DNA from: Sphingomonas radiodurans
GTDB lineage: Bacteria > Pseudomonadota > Alphaproteobacteria > Sphingomonadales > Sphingomonadaceae
DNA: 64,000 nucleotides
Reading direction: 5' to 3'
NCBI RefSeq assembly: GCF_020866845.1
Contig: NZ_CP086594.1
Coordinates: forward strand, 3,252,001 to 3,316,000
The position numbers and the translations under genes are program-made. This document shows, piece by piece, positions 25,630 through 34,300 of the stretch. Position 1 is the stretch's first letter. Every line of letters starts with the position of its first letter. A model generated the notes under the pieces. It was not told where the DNA came from and searched no databases. It was given only the letters and a program-made list of their open reading frames with translations.

Positions 25630-26406
25630 ATGAGCAATCCAGCAGCAGTTGACCAAGCCTTCCGCCGCGTCGCCGCCGAGGGAGCGGTAACGGACGTAAC
25701 GCGCGCGATTGCCAATGAAATGCCGATCGCGATCGAATGCAATGGCATCGCTTACGCCGTCCTCATGGCGAGCCCCGATGCGATCGAGGATCTCGCTTAC
25801 GGCTTCGCACTGGGCGAACGCTTGATCGACGGTACGGACGACATCCGGGGGATCGACCTGCACCCAGTCGCGACGGGGATCGTCGCCCGGCTCACGCTGG
25901 CGCGCCGCGTCGCCGACCGGATCGGCGCACGGGTGCGGCATCGCAGCTCGGACGCGTCGTGCGGCTTGTGCGGCGTCGAGACGCTCGACCAGGCGCTCCG
26001 CCCGCTGCCGCCCGCCGCCCGCTGGGACGGTGAGGACGACGCCGTGTTCCGCGCCTATCACGCCTTGTGCGAGCTCCAGCCGCTGAACGCTGCGACCGGC
26101 GCGGTTCACGGCGCTGCGGCGTGCGCGCGCGACGGCACGATCGGCCTCGTGCGCGAGGATGTCGGGCGGCACAATGCCTTCGATAAACTGATAGGCGCGA
26201 TGCTGCGGAGCGGGCAGGGGTGGGACGGCGGCTTTGCGTTGCTTACTTCGCGCTGCTCGTACGAGCTGGTGGAGAAAGCCGTGCTCGCCGGCTGCCCGAT
26301 GCTCGCGACGATTTCGGCGCCGACGCAACTGGCGGTGACGCGTGCCGCAGAGGCGGGGCTGGCGCTGCGCACGCTGGTGCGCGGGGATGCGCTGCTGGCG
26401 ACGTAG
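25630..26406 (+). CDS. fdhD: Formate dehydrogenase accessory sulfurtransferase FdhD
   Basis: 258-residue FdhD, which passes sulfur from a cysteine desulfurase to the molybdenum cofactor of formate dehydrogenases. The essential CxxC is visible as CGLC at residues 111-114 (SDASCGLCGVE). Other blocks: EDLAYGFALGERLI, GAVHGAAAC, REDVGRHNAFDKLIG and SRCSYELVEKA. The start at 25630 (MSNPAAVDQ) is preferred over 25594. No formate dehydrogenase gene lies in the window; the Moco genes moaC and moeA are about 30 kb away. Confidence 0.93.
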   Translation: MSNPAAVDQAFRRVAAEGAVTDVTRAIANEMPIAIECNGIAYAVLMASPDAIEDLAYGFALGERLIDGTDDIRGIDLHPVATGIVARLTLARRVADRIGARVRHRSSDASCGLCGVETLDQALRPLPPAARWDGEDDAVFRAYHALCELQPLNAATGAVHGAAACARDGTIGLVREDVGRHNAFDKLIGAMLRSGQGWDGGFALLTSRCSYELVEKAVLAGCPMLATISAPTQLAVTRAAEAGLALRTLVRGDALLAT

Positions 26407-26499
26407 CGGAGCAATCGGCCGCGCTTGCAGCAGCGCGCGCAATCGGCATAACGGCGCACTAAGTCAGCCGGCTTACGATCGGCGATGCAAGGAGATGAT

Positions 26500-27246
26500 A
26501 TGCCCCAGCCGCACCCGCTGTTCGACCTGACTGGCAAGGTGGCGTTGATCACCGGCGGCTCGCGCGGGCTGGGGCGCGAAATGGCGCTCGCCTTCGCCGA
26601 TGCCGGCGCGGACGTGATTGTCTCCAGCCGCAAGGCCGACGCCTGCGAAGTGGTGGTCGCCGAGATCATCGCCAAGGGCCGCCGCGCCGTCGCCATCCCG
26701 GCACATGCCGCGAAGTGGGACGAGATGGACACGCTCGCCGACGCTGCCTGGAACGCCTTCGGCCGGCTCGACATCCTCGTCGCCAATGCCGGCATGGGTC
26801 CGATGGTGCCGAGCCACGAAGTGTCCGAGGCGCTGTTCGACAGCGTCGTCGGGCTGAACTTCAAGGGCCCGTTCCGGCTGATCGCCAACATCGCGCATCG
26901 CATGGCTGAAGGCGAGGGCGGCACGATCCTCGCGACCTCGTCGATCGCCTCGTTGCGCCCGACGCCGCAAGTCGTGCCTTATGCCGGCGCCAAGGCCGCG
27001 CTCAACGCGATGGTTTCGAGCATGGCGCACGAATACGGCCCCAAGGTGCGGATCAATGCGATCGCCGCCGGCCCCTTCCTCACTGACATCTCGAAGGCGT
27101 GGACCGACGAGGCGCGCGAGACGACTGCCAGCGCGATCGGCCGCCCCGGCCGCCCCGACGAGATCGTCACCAGCGCGCTGTATCTCGCCAGCCCCGCATC
27201 GAGCTTCGTCACCGGCACCGTCCTGCGCTGCGACGGTGGCTGCTGA
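26500..27246 (+). CDS. SDR family oxidoreductase
   Basis: 248-residue classical short-chain dehydrogenase. The cofactor loop is TGGSRGLG (about residues 18-25), then VANAGMGPM, the serine in TSSIASL, YAGAK as YxxxK, and a C-terminal SFVTGTVLRCDGG. AAGGAG precedes the ATG at 26500. Its TGA shares one base with the ATG of the phosphotransferase gene, so the two are tightly coupled and probably act in one pathway. Substrate unknown; oxidation of a secondary alcohol or reduction of a ketone is expected. Confidence 0.88.
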   Translation: MPQPHPLFDLTGKVALITGGSRGLGREMALAFADAGADVIVSSRKADACEVVVAEIIAKGRRAVAIPAHAAKWDEMDTLADAAWNAFGRLDILVANAGMGPMVPSHEVSEALFDSVVGLNFKGPFRLIANIAHRMAEGEGGTILATSSIASLRPTPQVVPYAGAKAALNAMVSSMAHEYGPKVRINAIAAGPFLTDISKAWTDEARETTASAIGRPGRPDEIVTSALYLASPASSFVTGTVLRCDGGC

Positions 27247-28313
27247 TGAGTGCCGATCTCGAATCCGGCGCGGTCGATCCCGCATGGCTCACCACGCGGC
27301 TGCGCACTGCCGGGCTGATCCGCGACGCGCGCGTAACCGCCGTCACCGCCACGCCCGTCGGCGTCGGCATGCTCGGCGATTCGATCCGCTTCGAGGTGAC
27401 GTACGATCGCGACGAGGGTGCGCCGTCCTCTTTCGTCGGCAAGTTCGCCAGCGCCGATCCTACCAGCCGCCAGACCGGTGCGGGCTTCGGCCTCTACGAG
27501 CGCGAAGTCGGCTTCTATCGCCACCTTGCCGATACCGTCGCGATCCGCAGCCCGCGCTGCCACTCGGCCGAGCACGATCCCGCCGACGGCACCTTCGCGC
27601 TGCTGATGGAGGATCTCACTCCCGCGCGATCGGGCAACCAGCTCACCGGCTGCGGTCTCGCCGATGCCGAGCGCGCGATGGAACAGGCCGCCGCGCTCCA
27701 CGGCCCACGCTGGAACGACGCGAGCTTGCGCGATCATGATTTCCTCAACCAGACCGGCGCGCGTGATTTCGTGATCCGGGTGTTTCCCGATTGCCTCGCC
27801 GAATTTCATCGCCGCTACGATGGCGTGCTGGAGCCGGAATATATGGCGGTGTGCGACCGCTACGGCGCGCTGATCGGCAACGCCTTCAACCTTGAGCCGA
27901 CCAGCTTCACGCTGACCCACGGCGACTTCCGCCTCGACAACATGCTGTTCGACGCGCGCGGCGGCGAGGTGCCGCTGGCGGTGCTCGACTGGCAATCGCC
28001 CGCAATCGGGCTGGGCGCGGTGGACGTCGCCTATTTCCTCGGCATGGCGCTTTCGATCGAGGATCGGCGCACGCACGAGCGGCATTTGCTGGAATGCTAC
28101 CTCGAGCATCTGCGTGGCTATGGCGTCACCGAGTATGATTACGACGCCTTGTACCGCGATTATCGACTGACCTTGCTGTCAGGCGTCTCGACCGCAGTAT
28201 TCGCCTCCGCCTCGACCAAGCGCACCGAGCGCGGCGACGCGATGTTCCTAGCGATGGCGCGCGGCGGATGCGCGCAGGCGATCGATTGCGATGCGCTGGC
28301 GGTGATTGGGTGA
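27246..28313 (+). CDS. APH-fold phosphotransferase (ecdysteroid-kinase-like)
   Basis: 355-residue kinase-fold protein of the aminoglycoside phosphotransferase superfamily. Seen: FVGKF with K66 as a likely ATP-binding lysine, E87 in YEREVGFY, the catalytic loop THGDFRLDN at 224-232 (D227), and the metal-binding VLDWQ (D248). The LLMEDLTPARSGNQL block recalls ecdysteroid-kinase-like members rather than antibiotic kinases. It probably phosphorylates a hydroxyl on a small molecule or acyl-CoA. Its start overlaps the SDR stop by one base. Related kinases work with acyl-CoA dehydrogenases in 4-hydroxyacid catabolism (LvaA/LvaC, ACAD10/11), and two such dehydrogenases lie 4 kb downstream. The link is inference. 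Confidence 0.82.
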   Translation: MSADLESGAVDPAWLTTRLRTAGLIRDARVTAVTATPVGVGMLGDSIRFEVTYDRDEGAPSSFVGKFASADPTSRQTGAGFGLYEREVGFYRHLADTVAIRSPRCHSAEHDPADGTFALLMEDLTPARSGNQLTGCGLADAERAMEQAAALHGPRWNDASLRDHDFLNQTGARDFVIRVFPDCLAEFHRRYDGVLEPEYMAVCDRYGALIGNAFNLEPTSFTLTHGDFRLDNMLFDARGGEVPLAVLDWQSPAIGLGAVDVAYFLGMALSIEDRRTHERHLLECYLEHLRGYGVTEYDYDALYRDYRLTLLSGVSTAVFASASTKRTERGDAMFLAMARGGCAQAIDCDALAVIG

Positions 28314-28351
28314 GGAGAGTTGGTGGCTGAGCGAACGTTCCCGCCCCCGCC

Positions 28352-28708
28352 TCAGCGCCAACTGCCTTCGGTCGCAAACGCAATCGTCATCAAAAGCATC
28401 AGCAGGCAGAGCAAAGTCGATTGCACCATAACTCCTGTGGCGCACGCTCTGCTTGTAGTGCGTTCTTCGAAACGTTTTCGGATAGCTGCTGCAACTACGG
28501 CCAACACCGCCCACATCGTTCCTAGAACAGGAATGATGTAGTCACCCTCTCCTGCAACAGCCATTATCGGAAGTGAGGCGATTGCAGGTAGAACAACGAA
28601 CGGAGCGGGTGAATAAACACCGGCGAGCATCCTTTTCGATCGCGAACGCGACGTCTGTTTTTCGAGACGCTCGGCCTCCAGCCATGCCTCAGGTCCAATC
28701 CGGTTCAT
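28352..28708 (-). CDS. Small hypothetical membrane protein
   Basis: 118-residue protein I do not recognise. The N-terminus is charged (MNRIGPEAWLEAERLEKQTSRSRSK spans 25 residues), followed by three hydrophobic helices: one near residues 35-52, a second starting IIPVLGTMWAVLAVVAAA, and a C-terminal VQSTLLCLLMLLMTIAF. The start at 28708 is chosen; an in-frame ATG at 28744 is possible. It is convergent with the phosphotransferase gene and its base composition is lower in GC than the flanking genes, so it may be an insertion. Moderate confidence that it is real. Confidence 0.55.
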   Translation of the reverse strand: MNRIGPEAWLEAERLEKQTSRSRSKRMLAGVYSPAPFVVLPAIASLPIMAVAGEGDYIIPVLGTMWAVLAVVAAAIRKRFEERTTSRACATGVMVQSTLLCLLMLLMTIAFATEGSWR

Positions 28709-28768
28709 TGGTGCTGCATACGCACGACAACCCAACGTCTGCAACGCGCGGTATGCCGCTTTCCCAAT

Positions 28769-28861
28769 CCGTCATGCTGAACTTGTTTCAGCATCCAGCG
28801 CGCCACACGCGGTGACGTGGCTTACCGATGGGTGGATCCTGAAACGAGTTCAGGGTGACGG
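28769..28861. repeat. REP-like inverted repeat (CCGTCATGCTGAAC family)
   Basis: CCGTCATGCTGAACTTGTTT at the left pairs imperfectly with AAACGAGTTCAGGGTGACGG at the right; the inner parts GGATCC/CAGCATCC also match. It is upstream of the small membrane protein and behind the epoxide hydrolase stop. Confidence 0.68.
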
Positions 28862-28912
28862 TTCGTGGGGGTGCCTCTCGCTCTCGTCGACGGACGAACG
28901 ACGGGGCCACCA

Positions 28913-29818
28913 TCACGCCCGCGGCAGCCACTCCTCCACGATCGCATTCACCGCTTCGGGTGCCTCCTGCTGCACCCAGTGTGACACGCCGGGCAGTCGC
29001 CGGATCGTCAGGTCGCGCACGTAGCGCTCGGTCCCGTCGAGCGTCTCCAGCCCGAGCGCTTTGTCCTCCTCGCCCCAGACGATCAGCGTCGGCACGTCGA
29101 CCTTGCCGTCGCCGATGTCCATCGCCGATCGATTGCGCACCGCGGCGCGATACCAGTTGATCATTGCGGTCAGCGCGCCGGGGCGCAGCGCGGCCTTGGC
29201 GTAGACGTCGAGCACGTCGCGCGGGAAGCGGCTCTTGTCGACCGCCATGCCGCGGAACGCCTCGCGAATGCCCCGCGCGTCGTTGCGGCGCATCGCCCAT
29301 TCGGGCAGCCGCGGCAGCTGGAAGAAGGCGATATACCAGCTGCGCTTGCGCTGCGGCCCATGCTTCAGCGCCTCGGCGAAGCAGGCCGGGTGGGGCAGGT
29401 TCATCACTACCAGCCGTTCGACCGGGCGCTTTTTCCAGATCGCGAACATCCACGCGATTGCGCCGCCCCAGTCGTGCGCCATCAGGGTGAGCTTCTTCGC
29501 ACCGCTCGCGTCGAACAGCGCTGCGGCATCCTCGACGATCCGGTCGGCGCGATAGGCCTCGACGCCCGCCGGGCGAGACGAGGCGCCATAGCCGCGCTGG
29601 TTGGGCGCCCAGACGCGATAGCCCATGCTGGCGAGCAGCGGCATCTGATACCGCCACGAGAAGTTGAGCTCGGGGAAGCCGTGGAGGCAGAGCACGAGGT
29701 GATCGCCGCTGCCCGCCTCCGCCACCTCGAACGTCATGCCGTTCGCCGCGACTTCGCGGATCGTGATCCCGCTGTCGGGCGCGGGCTGCCAGCTCGCGTT
29801 GGGGACCGTCCCGGTCAT
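28913..29818 (-). CDS. Epoxide hydrolase-type alpha/beta hydrolase
   Basis: 301-residue alpha/beta hydrolase with the full epoxide hydrolase signature: oxyanion HGFPE (46-50), nucleophile D116 in AHDWGGA, the two lid tyrosines Y162 (RSWYIAF) and Y223 (INWYRAA), an acidic residue near 251-252 in WGEEDKAL, and H280 in GVSHWVQQE. The aspartate nucleophile distinguishes it from serine esterases, and the lid tyrosines distinguish it from haloalkane dehalogenases. It overlaps the upstream SDR gene by 4 bases, so the pair is co-translated. It probably opens an epoxide made in the same pathway; the substrate is unknown. Confidence 0.87.
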   Translation of the reverse strand: MTGTVPNASWQPAPDSGITIREVAANGMTFEVAEAGSGDHLVLCLHGFPELNFSWRYQMPLLASMGYRVWAPNQRGYGASSRPAGVEAYRADRIVEDAAALFDASGAKKLTLMAHDWGGAIAWMFAIWKKRPVERLVVMNLPHPACFAEALKHGPQRKRSWYIAFFQLPRLPEWAMRRNDARGIREAFRGMAVDKSRFPRDVLDVYAKAALRPGALTAMINWYRAAVRNRSAMDIGDGKVDVPTLIVWGEEDKALGLETLDGTERYVRDLTIRRLPGVSHWVQQEAPEAVNAIVEEWLPRA

Positions 29819-30606
29819 GCCACGATGCTCTCGGCCGCCGCGGCGGCGTAGCGCATGATGTTGGGCTGGCCGGTCCATGCCGATTGCCCGCCATCGGCGA
29901 CGATGATCGATCCGGTGACGTATGAGGCGGCGTCCGAGGCGAGAAAGGCGATCACCTCGGCCATCTCCTCCGCCGTGCCCGGGCGACCCATCGGGATCGT
30001 GTCGTGCCAGTCCGGCTCGAGCCCCGGCATCGCCGTCGCGCCGGCGGTGAGCGGCGTCGCGATCAAACCGGGGCACAGCGCGTTGACGCGGATGCCCTCG
30101 CGCGCATGATCGATCGCGAGGCTGCGGGTGTAGTTGATCACGCCAGCCTTCGCGGCGTTGTAGGCGGTGAAGCCATAGTCGCCCGCCAGCCCGGAGATCG
30201 AGGCGGTGTTGATGATCGCGGTCTTGCGGCCCGTCATGTGCGGGATCGCCGCGCGGCAAGCGTAGAACACCGCGTTGAGGTCGATCGCGATCACGCGCTC
30301 CCAAGTGTCGGGTTCGAGATCGGGGGTGCGGCCGAAGCAACCGATCCCGGCATTGTTGACGAGGATGTCGATCCGCCCATGCGCCGCCACCGTCTGCGCG
30401 ACGAACGCCTCGACCGCGTGGCGATCCGCGACGTCGGCGGCGATAGCGAGCCCACCGACGTCCGCTGCCACGGCCTGCGCCGCTTCAAGCGCGAGATCCA
30501 CGACCACCACGTTCGCGCCTTCGCGGGCCAGAAGCCGCGCCGTCGCCGCGCCGATCCCCGAACCGCCGCCGGTGATCACCGCTATCTTGTCCGTGAACCG
30601 CATCAT
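29815..30606 (-). CDS. SDR family oxidoreductase
   Basis: 263-residue classical SDR: TGGGSGIG at about 12-19, an aspartate after the second strand (VVVVDLALEAA) favouring NAD+, NNAGIGCFG, the serine in NTASISGLAG, YNAAK as YxxxK, and SYVTGSIIVADGG. It starts the minus-strand unit with the epoxide hydrolase and faces the divergent monooxygenase gene across a 94-base gap that holds a palindrome. The start may be 30606 or 30603 (adjacent ATGs). Confidence 0.88.
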   Translation of the reverse strand: MMRFTDKIAVITGGGSGIGAATARLLAREGANVVVVDLALEAAQAVAADVGGLAIAADVADRHAVEAFVAQTVAAHGRIDILVNNAGIGCFGRTPDLEPDTWERVIAIDLNAVFYACRAAIPHMTGRKTAIINTASISGLAGDYGFTAYNAAKAGVINYTRSLAIDHAREGIRVNALCPGLIATPLTAGATAMPGLEPDWHDTIPMGRPGTAEEMAEVIAFLASDAASYVTGSIIVADGGQSAWTGQPNIMRYAAAAAESIVA

Positions 30607-30652
30607 TCTCTCCCGATGGACGCCGGTTGATTCGGCGCTCGCTTCAGGCCAT

Positions 30653-30668
30653 CATAACTTTCGTTATG
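30653..30668. promoter_or_regulatory. Palindromic operator candidate in a divergent promoter
   Basis: The perfect inverted repeat CATAAC-TTTC-GTTATG is AT-rich in very GC-rich surroundings. It lies 46 bases from the SDR start and 32 bases from the monooxygenase start, where a repressor could control both units. No regulator gene is adjacent, so the binding protein is unknown. Confidence 0.5.
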
Positions 30669-30700
30669 GCCGCCAGGAAGGGTGGCCGAGGAGAGAGTTC

Positions 30701-32038
30701 ATGGCGACAGGCAAGCGCGCCTGCATCATCGGTGCGGGCTGCTCGGGCTTCACCACCGCGAAGCGGCTGCAGGACGAAGGCATATCGTTCGACTGCTTCG
30801 AAATGTCAGACGATATCGGCGGCAACTGGTACTATAAGAATCCCAACGGCAAGTCGGCCTGTTATCAATCGCTGCACATCGACACCTCGAAATGGCGGCT
30901 GGCATTCGAGGATTACGCGGTACCCGCCGATTGGCCCGACTTCCCGAGCCATGCGCAACTGTGGCAATATTTCCGCGACTATGTCGATCATTTTGGTCTG
31001 CGGAAGCACATCACCTTCAACACTGCGGTCACGAAGGCGACACGCCGGCCCGGCGGCGGCTGGCAGGTGACGCTCTCGACCGGCGAAACGCGCGATTATG
31101 ATGTGCTGTTCGTCTGCAACGGGCACCATTGGGATCCCAAGATCCCCGATTACCCCGGCACGTTCGACAACCCGCATTTCCACGCGCACGACTATCGCGA
31201 TCCGTACGATCCGATTGATCTGCGGGGCAAAAACGTGATCGTCGTCGGCATGGGCAATTCGGCGATGGATATCGCGAGCGAGCTTTCGCAGCGCCATCTG
31301 GCCAAGAACCTGTGGGTCGCGGCTCGGCGCGGCGTGTGGGTGCTGCCCAAGATGGCGGGCGGCAAGCCGATGGACAAATCGGCGATGCCGACGTGGATGC
31401 CGCGCAAGCTCGGCAAAGCGCTGGCTCGCCGCATGATCAAGAAGATGGTGGGCCGCATGGAGGATTACGGCCTGCCCAAGCCCGATCACGAGCCGCTCGA
31501 CGCGCACCCCAGCGTCTCCGGCGAATTCCTGACGCGCGCGAGCTGCGGCGACATCAAGTTCAAGCCGAACATCAAGGCGCTGGAGGGAAGCCGCGTGCGC
31601 TTCGACGACGATACCGTCGAGGAGATCGACGCGATCGTCTACGCCACGGGATACAAGATCAGCTTCCCGTTCTTCGACGATCCCGCGCTGCTGCCCGACG
31701 CGCAGAACCGATTCCCGCTGTTCAAGCGGATGGTGATCCCCGGCATCCACGACCTGTTCTTCATGGGGCTGGCACAGCCGTTGCCGACGCTGGTGAACTT
31801 CGCCGAGCAGCAGTCGAAGCTTGCCGCCGGCTTCATGAGCGGGCGCTATGCGCTGCCGTCGGTCGACGAGATGCGCAAGATCACCGCCGAGGACGAAGCG
31901 ACGGAGCTGGGCGATTATTACCAATCGACGCGGCACACGATCCAGGTGGATTTCGCGCGCTACGTCGCCGATCTGCACAAGGAAGTCGCCAAGGGCGAGC
32001 GGCGCGCGAAGGCGCAGACCGGGAAGGCAGCGGCATGA
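30701..32038 (+). CDS. Flavin-containing monooxygenase (class B)
   Basis: 445-residue FAD/NADPH monooxygenase. The FAD fingerprint is GAGCSG (about residues 11-16) and the NADPH fingerprint VVGMGNSAMD (about 182-191). The FMO-identifying motif FxGxxxHxxxY appears as FDNPHFHAHDY (about 155-165), with asparagine in place of glycine. It ends in Y rather than the W of Baeyer-Villiger enzymes, arguing for an FMO-like class. A strong GAGGAGAGAG precedes the ATG at 30701. Its stop overlaps the next gene by 4 bases. It probably oxygenates the pathway substrate at N, S or carbonyl carbon. Confidence 0.87.
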   Translation: MATGKRACIIGAGCSGFTTAKRLQDEGISFDCFEMSDDIGGNWYYKNPNGKSACYQSLHIDTSKWRLAFEDYAVPADWPDFPSHAQLWQYFRDYVDHFGLRKHITFNTAVTKATRRPGGGWQVTLSTGETRDYDVLFVCNGHHWDPKIPDYPGTFDNPHFHAHDYRDPYDPIDLRGKNVIVVGMGNSAMDIASELSQRHLAKNLWVAARRGVWVLPKMAGGKPMDKSAMPTWMPRKLGKALARRMIKKMVGRMEDYGLPKPDHEPLDAHPSVSGEFLTRASCGDIKFKPNIKALEGSRVRFDDDTVEEIDAIVYATGYKISFPFFDDPALLPDAQNRFPLFKRMVIPGIHDLFFMGLAQPLPTLVNFAEQQSKLAAGFMSGRYALPSVDEMRKITAEDEATELGDYYQSTRHTIQVDFARYVADLHKEVAKGERRAKAQTGKAAA

Positions 32039-33105
32039 CCGACACGCTCGTCCGCCCGGAAACGCCCGTAGCGCTTGATTCCGTCGATCGGGCGGCGCTG
32101 ATCGACAGCGTCCGCCGGTCGCTCGCGGATCGCTGCACGCAGGCAGACGTGCGCCGCATCATGGACAGCGAAACCGGCCACGATCCCGCGCTCTGGCGCG
32201 CGCTCGCGGAGATCGGTGTTACTGGCCTCACCGCACCCGAGTCAGCCGGCGGGGCGGGGCTCGGCGCGATCGAGCTTGAACTGATCATGGAAGAAGCCGG
32301 CGCCGCCTTGCTGCCCGCGCCGCTGATCTCGACCGCGATTGCCACGGTGTTGCTCGACGGCGAGCGGCTTGCGAGCATCGTAGATGGCTCGCGCATCGCC
32401 GCGGTCGCCTTCGCCGGCACGCACGACTGGACCGGGCGCAGCGACGTCCGGATCGCGGGCGACCGGCTCAGCGGCACTGCGCGCTTCGTGCCCGACGCGG
32501 CGATTGCGGACACGATCCTCGTCGCTACCGATGACGCAGTCTTCGCGGTCGATCGCGGCGACGTGGACGTTACGCCGCTCCCCGTGTTCGATCGCACGCG
32601 GCGGATGGCCGATGTCGCGTTCCACGGCCCAGCGACACGGATCGGCGATGCGTCGCGCGTGGCGGCGGCGCGGGATATCGGCATCGTCGCATTGGCCGGG
32701 GAACAGGCCGGCGCGGCGCGGCGAATGTTCGAGCTGACCGTCGCTTACGCCACCGAACGCCACCAGTTCGGCCGCGCGATCGGCAGCTTCCAGGCGATCA
32801 AGCACATGGCCGCGGACCTGCTGCTCGAAAGCGAGTCCGCCACCTCGGCCGCACGCGATGCGGCGCGGCAAGTGGCGGAGGGCAGCGCGACGAAGGACGC
32901 GGCCGTCCCGCTCGCCGCTTTCGCCTGCGCCGATGCGTTCGTGCGCGTCGCCAAGGACGGCATCCAGATGCACGGCGGGATCGCCTTCACCTGGGATCAT
33001 CCGGCGCATCTGTACATGCGTCGCGCGCGATCGGGGGCGCAGCTGTTCGGCGATTCCAGCCACTGGCGCGAACGCTACATCCGCGCGCTGGAGGCGCAGG
33101 CATGA
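32035..33105 (+). CDS. Acyl-CoA dehydrogenase, smaller subunit of a probable pair
   Basis: 356-residue acyl-CoA dehydrogenase family protein. Recognisable: ALAEIGVTGLTAPESAGGAGLG in the N-terminal helical domain (residues about 56-77), RHQFGRAIGSFQAIKH, with the FAD-contacting arginine and glutamine, and the C-terminal QMHGGIAFTWDHPAHLYMRRA. It is shorter than typical homotetrameric enzymes. The gene is sandwiched between the monooxygenase and a second dehydrogenase with 4-base overlaps on both sides, the layout of heterotetrameric dehydrogenases of steroid side-chain degraders. It probably works with the next protein; substrate unknown. Confidence 0.87.
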   Translation: MTDTLVRPETPVALDSVDRAALIDSVRRSLADRCTQADVRRIMDSETGHDPALWRALAEIGVTGLTAPESAGGAGLGAIELELIMEEAGAALLPAPLISTAIATVLLDGERLASIVDGSRIAAVAFAGTHDWTGRSDVRIAGDRLSGTARFVPDAAIADTILVATDDAVFAVDRGDVDVTPLPVFDRTRRMADVAFHGPATRIGDASRVAAARDIGIVALAGEQAGAARRMFELTVAYATERHQFGRAIGSFQAIKHMAADLLLESESATSAARDAARQVAEGSATKDAAVPLAAFACADAFVRVAKDGIQMHGGIAFTWDHPAHLYMRRARSGAQLFGDSSHWRERYIRALEAQA

Positions 33106-34289
33106 CCAGCGATCATCTTCAGGCCGAAGTCGACGCCTGGCTCGCAACGCATTGGCAAGGCTTGCCCGCGCACCACGAGAGCTTCGGTCGCGATCCGCGC
33201 AGCGCATGGCTCGCCAAGGTGCGTGACGCGGGTTGGGCGGTGCCGCGCTGGGACGCCGAATGGGGCGGGCGCAACCTGTCGAACGAGCGGGCCAAAATCG
33301 TCGAGCGCGCCTTCGCCGCAGTCGGCGCCCCCGGAGCAGGGCAGGACCGCTCGAACCTGTGGGCCAACACTGCGCTCGCGCATGCCACCGACAGCTTCAA
33401 GCGCCAGATCGTGCCGCAGCTCCTCGCCGGCGAAGTCGGCATGTGCCTGCTGTATTCAGAGCCGGGTGCGGGATCGGACCTCGCCGCCGTACGCACGCGG
33501 GCGGAAAAGGTCGATGGCGGCTGGCGCATCAACGGCCAGAAGGTGTGGACCAGCGGCGCGCGCGTGGCGGATTACGGCATGCTGATCGCGCGGACCGATT
33601 GGGACGTGCCCAAGCATCGCGGCATCAGCTTCTTCTTCCTGCCGATGAAGCAGGACGGCGTTGAGGTCCGCCCGCTGCGCCAGATCACCGACGAGGCGCA
33701 TTTCAACGAGGTGTTCATCACCGACGCCTTCGTGCCCGAGGAAAATCTGCTCGGGCCGCTGAACGGCGGCTGGGGCGTGCTGCAGACCGCGCTCGCCTAT
33801 GAGCGATCGGTGATGGGCGACGCGGCGCGCGGCCCGCGGTCGGGCGCAGGCGGGCCGAAAGGCGATCATTCGCTGCTCGGCCTGGCGCGCGAAGCGGGGC
33901 GGCTCGACGAGGCAGTGGTGCGGCAGGATGTCGCGCAAGTGATCGCATGGCGCGTGCTGAACAAGCTCAACACCGCGCGCGCCAAGGCGGAGATGGCGCA
34001 AGGCACGTCCTCGCCCATCATGTCGCTCGGCAAGCTTGCGATGAGCCGCATCCTGCACGAGGAAGCGCGCGTGCGCACGATGCTGCTCGGGTCGGAAAGT
34101 CTGCTGGAAGGGCCTGAGCATCCGCGTGCCGAGGACGCCAATTTCCTCGCGTTCAACGCCTATTTCACCTCGATCGGCGGCGGGACGGACCAGATCCAGC
34201 GCAACATCATCGGCGAGCGCGTGCTCGGGTTGCCGAAGGAGCCGGAAGTCGATCGCACGATCCCGTTCCGCGAGGTGCGGGCGGGGTAA
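33102..34289 (+). CDS. Acyl-CoA dehydrogenase, larger subunit of a probable pair
   Basis: 395-residue acyl-CoA dehydrogenase. Seen: GWAVPRWDAEWGGR, the FAD-binding YSEPGAGSDLA and QKVWTSGA blocks, and the C-terminal SIGGGTDQIQRNIIGERVLGL. The RHQFG-type motif present in its partner is replaced here, as expected when FAD sites are shared between two different subunits. The coding overlap with the preceding gene is 4 bases. Its loop near residues 244-256 (RGPRSGAGGPKGDH) is unusual. Probably forms an alpha2beta2 enzyme with its neighbour. Confidence 0.88.
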   Translation: MTSDHLQAEVDAWLATHWQGLPAHHESFGRDPRSAWLAKVRDAGWAVPRWDAEWGGRNLSNERAKIVERAFAAVGAPGAGQDRSNLWANTALAHATDSFKRQIVPQLLAGEVGMCLLYSEPGAGSDLAAVRTRAEKVDGGWRINGQKVWTSGARVADYGMLIARTDWDVPKHRGISFFFLPMKQDGVEVRPLRQITDEAHFNEVFITDAFVPEENLLGPLNGGWGVLQTALAYERSVMGDAARGPRSGAGGPKGDHSLLGLAREAGRLDEAVVRQDVAQVIAWRVLNKLNTARAKAEMAQGTSSPIMSLGKLAMSRILHEEARVRTMLLGSESLLEGPEHPRAEDANFLAFNAYFTSIGGGTDQIQRNIIGERVLGLPKEPEVDRTIPFREVRAG

Positions 34290-34300
34290 ATGATAAAGCC

